DNA from: Hydrangea macrophylla
Taxonomy: Eukaryota; Streptophyta; Magnoliopsida; Cornales; Hydrangeaceae
NCBI GenBank assembly: GCA_033977485.1
Contig: CM066997.1
Span: 72,510,634-72,574,633 of the forward strand
Reading direction: 5' to 3'
DNA: 64,000 nucleotides
Shown: piece after piece, positions 56,290 through 64,000 of the stretch
Layout: each line of letters begins with the position of its first letter
Position numbering within the stretch: position 1 is the stretch's first letter
Program-made: the position numbers and the translations under genes
The notes under the pieces: model-generated
What the model was told of the DNA's origin: nothing
Databases searched by the model: none
What the model saw: the letters and a program-made list of their open reading frames with translations, nothing else

Positions 56290-56880
56290 AGGGATAACAG
56301 GGATTTCTAGGATATTTTGGGAAGTTTGGACAGAGTTTTGTAGGAGATACAAGTATATCTGGGAATTTTTAGGTGATTTGTGCAGAGTTTCTGGGAAAAA
56401 CAAGTACTTTGGGTATTTCTGAGAAATATGGATAGAGTTTCTAGGAGAAACAAGTATATCTGGGCATTTCTGGGTGATTTGGGCAGAGTTTCTGGGAGAA
56501 ACAAGTACTTTTGGTATTTTTGGGAAATTTGGATAGAGTTTCTGAGAGAAAAAAGCATTTTGGGTATTTATGGGAAATGGGGATTTTATGGGAAGCTTGG
56601 GTAGAGGTTAAGGAGAAACAGAGATTTTCTGGGATTTTGGGTGAAACAAAGATACCGGGAGAGTTCGAATAGGATTTCTGGGAGAAGCAGGAATATGTGG
56701 GTAATTCGGACCGAGTTTCTGGAAAAAAAAAAGTATATCTAGGCACTTCTAGGAAATTTGGAGAGAGTTTATGGGAAAACAGGTATATTTGGGTGAGTTT
56801 TTGGGAGAAATTGGGAAATTTGAGTTTTTGGGAAAACTGGTTATGAGTTGGACAGAGTTTCTGGGAGAAACTGGTCGAAT
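56290..56880. repeat. About 50-bp tandem array in element C leader
   Basis: Same array as 14,345-14,815, about eleven partly degraded units around GAGTTTCTGGGAGAAACAAG. ORFs at 56307, 56380 and 56441 are artefacts. Confidence 0.8.
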
Positions 56881-57196
56881 ATGATGGTGATCATACTGTC
56901 TAGCAAGTTTTCATACTCCTATGTCTTAGGACCAACAAATAAGGTTTGCGGTGTATATCTTTGTGAACATGGAGAAGACATCCTTACCATGGTGCCTAGG
57001 CAGGTCAACTCAATGTGGTTCACATGTCAGTGATTGCCTTGGGAATCATAAGAAAGAGGTTCTGCCTCATGCCGCTTAAGCGTCTACACCGTGCAGGTAA
57101 TCCCGTCAAGGCATACAGTGGTTATGTCACATTGTCCTATCTGAAAAGATAAATGAACAGTCCTATGAAAGATTCTATAGGAATCTATATTCAAAG

Positions 57197-58795
57197 TGAC
57201 ACGACTAAAAAGTTGTGCGCTCTTGTACAACACCCAAGTGTAGGTGATCGTGCAAGTAATATAGTACTGGAAGTCCAGGTCGATCCCACAGGGAAGGAAT
57301 AGGAAGAAAATATACTAAGTTACAACCTAAATAAAAGAAAATAAAAATGAAGGATTGGAGGTTCTAATGAATCCTACTTAATTGAATTAAACTAAATAAT
57401 AAACTAAGCATATAGAAACATAACTAATTAAATAAATAAACTAAAGGTGTTGGAAATACATGAATCCATATTGATCCTAACCATCTACCATGCATACTCA
57501 TTAATATTCTATGGAGTTCATTCCTTTTCAGTATTCCGTATTTTTCTAAAGATATAGAATCAATAGCCCTTTCATGACCGGGACTACATCATCACAGTTG
57601 ATTTAAAATACTTGGAAGACGGTTTAAAACAATGGTTATTACTTGCACTCTAAATGGTGTTAGCATTCAAAGTGGTTTTCAAAAGTCATTGAAGAAAATA
57701 GCCTTAAGGCCTTAAGTTCTAAAAACTGTTGTGACAAACTGAGCTTATACGGACAATTTGATGATAGATTTCTAAAACAAAAAGTCATGGAATAGTTTAA
57801 AAGAATCATCTCAGGAATTAGCAAGTTCGATCGATCGAAGCGATCTCGATCAATCGGACAACATCATCCTTCAATCGACCGAAATATTTTCGATCGCTTG
57901 ACTATGGCTCTGGTTTGATCGATCGAGCCCAGGTTTTCTATATCATACATGGCAGAGGCTAAGAATCAATATTTCATCACATATTTCCAACGTATAAACT
58001 ACGGAAACATGATTAAACTAATACAGGAATAACAAAACATAGTAATCATTAACATCTAAAGAAATAAATAATTAAATAAAGAAAGAGGAGAAGAAAAACC
58101 TAAAAATAATATGAATGTAACTTGTAATCAACATCAATCTTGAGTTTAACAATGAAAAAGGAGGAAGAAAACATGAATCTAACCTAATCTACACCTAATC
58201 TAACCCTAAAACTACCCTAAAACTGCTGTTTTTTGCGTTCTGGAGCGTCCTCCCTTCGTCTAATGTCAAAATGACTAATTTATCGGGTTCCTGTAGAGTT
58301 TATGCAACTTTTGGAAGAAAATAAAGTTCGATCGATCGAGCTTAGTTCGATTGATCGAAGGTTCGATCGATTGAACTCTCCTCAAGCCCTTGAACTCTCT
58401 GATATTGACAACTCTGCACACCGATGGGAGAATGGCCATAACATTTCACTCGGACCTTAGATTGACCTCCTGTTTGAGGCCACGTGACCGTAACTCAAAG
58501 ATCTACATTTCATATCTCTGGGGAAATCTTCCAAATATGAAGTCTTCATTGTTAAAAATGGCGTTTTCTCAGCTACTTCTATTGTTCTCTTTACCAGAAT
58601 CATTTTTCTTTAGTTTCACTTCATTGATTTACATTCTAATACCTATAAAACAACACATAAACATATGTTTTAGCATTAACACAATAAAAAGAACATTGTT
58701 ATTAGAATGCACCTAAATGTAGGGACTTTTGGTGTAAAAGTATGCATAAAATACCACGTAATACACTATAAATATGCACTTTTCACCTCGAATCA
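57197..58795 (-). mobile_element. Solo LTR of an Athila/Tat-like element
   Basis: 1599 bp; minus strand TGATTCGAGGTGAAAAGTGC to TTTTTAGTCGTGTCA, with target duplication CAAAG at 57192-57196 and 58796-58800. The uninterrupted site is seen in A near 15,118. CTTCCCTGTGGGATCGACC lies near the end, as in related LTRs. No internal sequence is present, so two LTRs recombined. TCGATCGATCGA-type palindromes cluster at 57,825-57,940 and 58,327-58,378. Confidence 0.9.
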
Positions 58796-59083
58796 CAAAG
58801 GCTGGGTTTAGTCAAAGAGGTCCGTTGACGAGAGTTCCAACATACCGTCAGAGAGACAGTACGGAAGTGTTTACTCTTTTTGATATACCTTAGAAGGTAC
58901 AGTATCAATAGTGACTTGTGCCCTGGCACAGCAAGACCTACACAATGTCAGCGCCGCGTTTCAGACACAGTCGGAGGGGGAAATGCAAGAGTGCAATGCG
59001 GTAAACCAGACAAAGTAAAAAGATGATTTTAAGGATTCTTCTTATGAGTGAAACCTCTGTATTATTTTGTTTTAAAAATAAAT
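58796..59083 (-). other. Element C leader next to primer site
   Basis: Matches 15,119-15,363 of A, with a small insertion near 58,900-58,930. Confidence 0.6.
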
Positions 59084-59104
59084 ATCCCCAGGAGAGTCGC
59101 AAGA
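59084..59104 (-). other. Primer binding site of element C, tRNA-Arg, mutated
   Basis: Minus strand CTTGCGACTCTCCTGGGGAT. It differs from the A site, including a lost G in TGGCGA. Confidence 0.7.
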
Positions 59105-59105
59105 T

Positions 59106-62100
59106 TGTGGACACGCGACCTCCGTGAGCCCAACCCCGTTTCTGTTTCCGGGGTTTCGGAATTGATTTTCCTTTAGTTTTGAAATCAAAATTGATTTGAA
59201 GAAAAGAAGGAGAAAAAGGAAGGTCTGTTGAAAAAAGATACAGAGTCGCCACTTGGTCTTTAGGGAACCAAGAAACCTAATTTGACTCACCCAAATGGAT
59301 AAAGGGCACTGGCCCTTCATAACCAAAGAACTTGGTTCGGGGTTGTGGTACGAGAGATGAAGGAGCCTTTGCCACGACTAAAACACCCTCAACTCGCCCC
59401 GTCTCCCGACGGGCCTCAATTAGCATCGAAATAATCATCTTATACTATGTTTGGTTCGACAATTAATACTATGATAGTATTTTACATCACATAAGAATCT
59501 TAAAATGGAAGAACAAAAGATAAAATATCATTCATAAGATCTTAGCCAAGTATCACACAATGCAAAGTGAAAGATCACACAAGTAAACCTAAGAAAAAAT
59601 CGTCTAATCACATATTAAGTAATCAAATTTTCCTACTCCAAAAGGGGACATGAATTGTTCTTGAAACAAGAAAATATGCTTAGTAAGCTAGAATGATACA
59701 TGTTAATCTTTGAGAAAAGAAGACCTCTCAATCCCCAGGACGGATGAGAAAGGATGAATTAATCGATGGGAAACATGAACTTGTGATCAAGTTCATTCCT
59801 TGTAATCTTCTTAGATTAGGCGTCACAAAAAGACCCAAATCTTGCATGGATGCAATGTATGATCCTAGAATGTGCAAAGGTTCTAGTGTGTTTGTGTACA
59901 TAAACTTTCTAAAGTGATTTAGAAGTCTAAAATATGCATGAATGCATGAAGGAAATCATCATAGAATATGTACAAATGTATTATGAACTACTTCCTAAGA
60001 GATTAGCTAATTTAGAGTGTATGAAAGTATCAAATCAAAGAATGAAAGTAAAAGTATACTTGCTGTGAATAGTGGACAGAACAGTGAGTTGATCTTGTTG
60101 AAATTGAAAAGTAGGGTTAGATATGTTTTCAATGCAAGATTTTTTATGGAGATCATCCTTATTGTGTCAAGAACACATTTCAAAAATCCAATCTCCAATA
60201 ACTATTATAGATTGAGAGAAATCAACAATAAAGGTTACTCAGAAACAGAGTCCGTACTGTCGACAAATGTTGGAAAATCTTAGAAAATGAAAACAAACCA
60301 TCTAGAGGCCCATATTATACAAAACGTTCCCTAAGACACTAAAGTTCAAGGGACAAAGTGAGTTGGGACCACTTATTTTGGAACATTTTTCTGAAAGACA
60401 AGTTGAAAGTCAAGCAAGCTGCTGTGACAGTAAAAACAGAATATCTGGAGACAATGTTTAGGTCTAAATGGACCACTTCCAAGTATTTCAAGGTCAAATA
60501 AAAAATCATGGGTGTTCTCTAATAAGTTAAGAAGACTTTACAAGTGGTCTTATGTTAATACCTTGAGTATTGAGTCCTAGAGAAATCTTTGAACTCAGAT
60601 TGTTCACAGTTTTGAAGATTCTGGGAGGAACTAGGGTTTTATTCTTTGAATTCAAAATGAGAGGTTTAAGAGGGGTTTTGAAATAGAGGTTTTGAAAGTA
60701 TTTTTTCAGCACTTAAATGGAGATTATGACCACTTGAAATATCAACATTTGAACCCATATCAAGAACCTCCAAGATTGTTGAAAACACTGTTTCATATTT
60801 GAAGACAACTTCAAGAATACATAGGAATGTATTGAAGTTCATCATCTATCAAACATGTTTTTGAGGTCAAGAGCTACTATCCATAAGGATTCACTCACCT
60901 CAAACTTCATGTCATCATCTAGATGATGATAGACTATTAAGTAAATAAAAAAATCAAAAAGAAATGGGATTAAGGAGGGATAAGCATAATATGTAAACAA
61001 GCAAGTAAGTAATCAATAGATGATATTCATGATGATTTTGGACTTGCAGCTTGGTGTTTCACTCATATATGGTGACTTTAGACATGGAAGAAGCTTTCTA
61101 TCTCACAAACGCCCACTAAAATGGTCGTTGGGTGTATTGAATGTGAAGTAAATGGGAGTAATAAAGTAGAAAACAAAGTTTAGAACTCACTTTTTTAGAT
61201 GAAAATCAAAGGAAGAAGCTCACTTTCACTCTCCTAACCTTATCATCTACAACTTTCTCTCTATGACTCCTCTAAGCTTTGTAATTGCCACCCCCCAAAA
61301 TGAGAAGTCAAGGGGGGTTTATATAGGGCAATTTGGGATAGTTTTGGGTTTTTAGAAGTACTCACATTCGTCCCAAACAACTGAAAACATAGAGCTACGT
61401 CGTTTTGGTTTCTAATTAATCAAAATGGACCCCCAAAAAAAATTGAAAAAATGGACTGTTCTGGGGAAGAGTGCGGCGGCAGCACTGGGCCTGTGCTACA
61501 ACGGTAGTGAGCCAATATCGTGGTGGCACTGCTCCTCTGATGTCCAGATAATTTCATTTAGGCCCCTAGAGGTTCCAGTATTTGCAAAAAGGCCCTATTT
61601 TGTCTCAAATTCACAGAAAATGCATATGAACTCCAAACTGAGGTTGTGATATACCGTTGGAAAAGTAATGGAGCCTACTTTACATAAAAAAAATTATTTG
61701 GAGATAGGTCACTTTGAAAAGTTTTGCGGTATTCGTGATAAAAGTCGATTTGATCGCCTTTTTCACCTTCGGAAATTCATAATAAATTCGTTCTAAATCC
61801 AGGAATTATGTGCAATATACCATTGGAAAGCTATTGAGCTCTAGTATCCATGAAAAATGTTTGAAAATGATACAGTGCTCCAGTTTTAGAGTCTTCTTTT
61901 GGTCCAATTGGCCAAATCTGAATTTCCGGGAAGTTTTGGGAACCTCTGGGAGCCCCCAGAAGTTGACGTTATCGTCCTATTTCCTTTTAAAACTCTTTTT
62001 AGTACTTTTAGAATGATCTCAGAAATTTTTAGTAAATTTGGACGATTTTGGTCAAACCTTGGTCATACCTGGTCAAACCTTGGTCAAACTTGGTCAAACT

Positions 62101-62419
62101 TGGTAAAACCTTTGTTGAACCGGTCAACGGGGACTTTTCGGGAACTTTCGGGACTTCCGGGGGTCTCTGGGATCCAATGATTTCATCATATTTTGCTGTA
62201 AAACTTATTTCACTACTTTTCTTATGACAAAGTACGTTTCCAGGGCTTTTTGTCCAAATCTGGGAGTTTTCTGGGCTTTCGGGGGCATTTTGGTCATTCT
62301 TAGCATTTTGAGAGATAGAACTAACTTCCAGGAGTCCTTTTTGAGGTTTTTTCGATCATTGTGAACTACCAAGCTATAGATCTCCTAAATCTGATAGCCG
62401 ACAAAATGGAATGTCTATA
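59106..62419 (-). repeat. Element C 5' LTR
   Basis: 3314 bp; TATA box at 61,318-61,327, W-box-like cluster at 62,050-62,130 with five TTGACC. Its start is mutated (TATAGACATTCC at 62419). ORFs inside it (60007, 60527, 61425, 61810, 61899) have no support. Confidence 0.92.
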
Positions 62420-64000
62420 ATGTGATTAACATTTGCTGAAGTCATGATGCGACGTTTTAGGTTATGAATCATTTGAATTGTAGTTTGATTTCATTGACTT
62501 GCACACGTACTTATGCACTGTACGTAGTCAAATGGATGCATGTTTAGTGTGAACTGTAATATCATTCAGATTTCTAGATAACACATAGTGTGGAGACTAA
62601 ACCCGGTGAGCTTTAAGCCTATCTTTTCCTTTTCGAGAGTTATAAACACATTTTGTTTGTTGCATGCATTTGAATAGTGCATCTATTCGTTGATGAGTCT
62701 TAGTATCCTTGCTTTGGTTGGTAGTCAAGTTAAAATAGTTGTTACCATGCTAAAGAATCTTCCATTGTAAATGCATGTTAAAAAGGAGAAAGAAGAGAAA
62801 ACACGTTACTATGTCACGCTAGGACATGATTTTAGGCCTTCTTTGTTTTCCACTTGTTTGACCTTTGATCTATCCAGATAAATGATAAAAATTTCCTTAG
62901 TTCGCCTCTTTGAGCCTTTAAAAAGTGCCTCTTTCTGTAAATACCATGATCCTTTTCTTTCCTCCAACTTGGCAAACTTCTCTCTTTCTGTAAACACCAT
63001 GATCCTCACACCATGATCCTTTACTTTCCTCTAACTTGGCAAACTTGGATTTTACCACTGAAAGATTGATCAACTTTTAGTAGAGTTATGGCGATGTGTT
63101 GATTGAGAAGAAGAAGAAAATAAGATGACGTTTAGGGTAGTTGCCTTGGTATTCAATGAATATTCGTTTCAAAAGCAATGAAAAGGTAAAGAAAAATGTT
63201 GGAAGAAGAACAAAAGAAGAGGAAAGAAATTAAAAATATATATACATATATATATATATGAAGAATAGAGAATAAAATGATGAAAGTTGGTAGAAGAATG
63301 AATGAAAGAAATTGAATGTGCCTTACAATGACATTCTAAAGATTACATGATGAATTCGTTCTATTCTTTTCCATTCTCTCAGTCATATTACAACCTTTGA
63401 AAAGTCCTATTTGATCCTAGCAAGTATAGGTTGGATACAAAAATGATGGAAGAGGGAATGAAACATGGTAATGCTTAATTTTTCTTGAATTTTGACATCC
63501 TTTTATGAGACTATTTTTCTTGCGTGTCATGTGTCTTTTCGTGTCATATGTGAGTATTTCTTATTTTGAAAAAAAATTTCATTGGCTCGCAAATACCAGA
63601 GAAATTACATCTGAATATGAGTGATTCATTTTAGAGTGTAATTAACGACATGAGATTTGAAGTCGAAGCATAGTTAGACAGTCATCCGGATTATGTTCCA
63701 AGTTCACAATAGGCGTGTATTCACTTGACTATCATATCACAGACGTGCAAGTTTATAAAATATGCTATTACTTCATTTGATGCATTCTCTTGGAATTGTT
63801 CTTGTGACTTAAGTGGATGTTTTATTATGCTTCTTCTTTTGTTCATTATTCTATTTCGAATCGTTGTTTATAATAAGGAGCAATTAATGTCTTTCGTTTT
63901 AATAAAACTTTTCATGTGCAAGTTAATAAAAGATGGTTGTGGGTATCTTATTCGACGAGAGCCCTCATGAGACTACACTCATCCTACTAGGGACACTTGG
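62420..64000 (+). other. Athila/Tat-like 3' spacer, right half
   Basis: Continues 44,084-45,151 across the element C insertion. It contains a block around AAACCCGGTGAGCTTTAAGC (62,601-62,620), a direct duplication of about 65 bp near 62,935-63,055, and a TA microsatellite at 63,237-63,260. No LTR start or open frame with a domain was seen before the window ends. Confidence 0.5.

Larger units (their letters stand above)
45152..62419 (-). mobile_element. Element C: complete non-autonomous Ogre-like retrotransposon
   Basis: 17.3 kb on the minus strand. 5' LTR 59106-62419, tRNA-Arg primer site 59084-59104, internal region, polypurine tract 48468-48482, 3' LTR 45152-48467. Target duplications ATGTG lie at 45147-45151 and 62420-62424. 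The internal region holds one gag piece and seven tandem arrays but no pol domain. A solo LTR (57197-58795) is a later insertion. About ten differences in the 190 bp compared between the LTRs (45,281 on and 59,225 on) indicate moderate age. Confidence 0.92.

Noticed and set aside
1..64000. Host genes, tRNA, rRNA or organelle insertions
   Set aside because: Reading both strands gave no domain outside retrotransposon families and no tRNA-like cloverleaf; a tRNAscan or protein search was not possible.

Overview
The window is plant nuclear DNA, most likely pericentromeric or other gene-poor heterochromatin of a eudicot. It is AT-rich and consists almost entirely of nested LTR retrotransposons in different states of decay. 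I found no host gene, tRNA, rRNA or CRISPR array. The coding remnants are gag and pol genes of plant Ty1/copia and Ty3/gypsy elements. The primer sites match plant tRNAs: initiator Met for the copia element, Arg for the Ogre/Tat-like elements and Asp for an Athila-like element.

Layout, left to right. (1) 1-680 is a chimeric junction of two Ogre-like LTR ends in opposite orientation plus a plus-strand tRNA-Arg primer site. (2) 681-18622 is element A, a minus-strand Ogre-like element without pol; its 5' LTR is 15386-18622. A complete copia element of the SIRE/Maximus type (2821-11640, target duplication ATTAT) sits inside it and carries an extra ORF after pol. (3) 18623-21037 is element E, a plus-strand Tat integrase remnant followed by an LTR fragment; A is inserted in its integrase. 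(4) 21038-39027 is element D, a plus-strand Tat/Ogre element with full 5' LTR, tRNA-Arg primer site, broken gag, protease, G-patch-like region, RT, two RNase H domains and half an integrase. Element H (31481 to about 37555, minus) interrupts the integrase. H keeps RNase H, integrase, a 54-bp tandem array, a multi-exon antisense ORF of the Transposase_28 type with its own TATA box, a polypurine tract and a 3' LTR. (5) 39028-45151 holds Athila-like material: an LTR with tRNA-Asp primer site and gag start, a second LTR fragment, a minus-strand Ogre-like LTR fragment (F, 41538-44083) and Athila-like 3' spacer. (6) 45152-62419 is element C, a 17.3-kb minus-strand, pol-less Ogre-like element with both 3.3-kb LTRs and target duplication ATGTG, interrupted by a 1.6-kb solo LTR (57197-58795, duplication CAAAG). 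(7) 62420-64000 continues the spacer interrupted by C.

Elements A and C are the same non-autonomous family. Each keeps the LTRs, the tRNA-Arg primer site and a small gag piece (zinc-knuckle end only), and otherwise consists of tandem arrays. Such elements would need pol supplied in trans, for example by an intact relative of D. All coding regions here carry frameshifts or stops except the short gag piece of C.

The signals most worth a second look are: a conserved hairpin-like motif near the 3' end of D, E, A and C that has been amplified into about 100-bp arrays in A and C; clusters of W-box-like TTGACC motifs in the U3 of A and C; palindromic GTCGAC-centred motifs in the copia LTR; the antisense ORF of H; the extra ORF of the copia element; and a TA-flanked MITE in the D LTR. 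All comparisons were made by eye.
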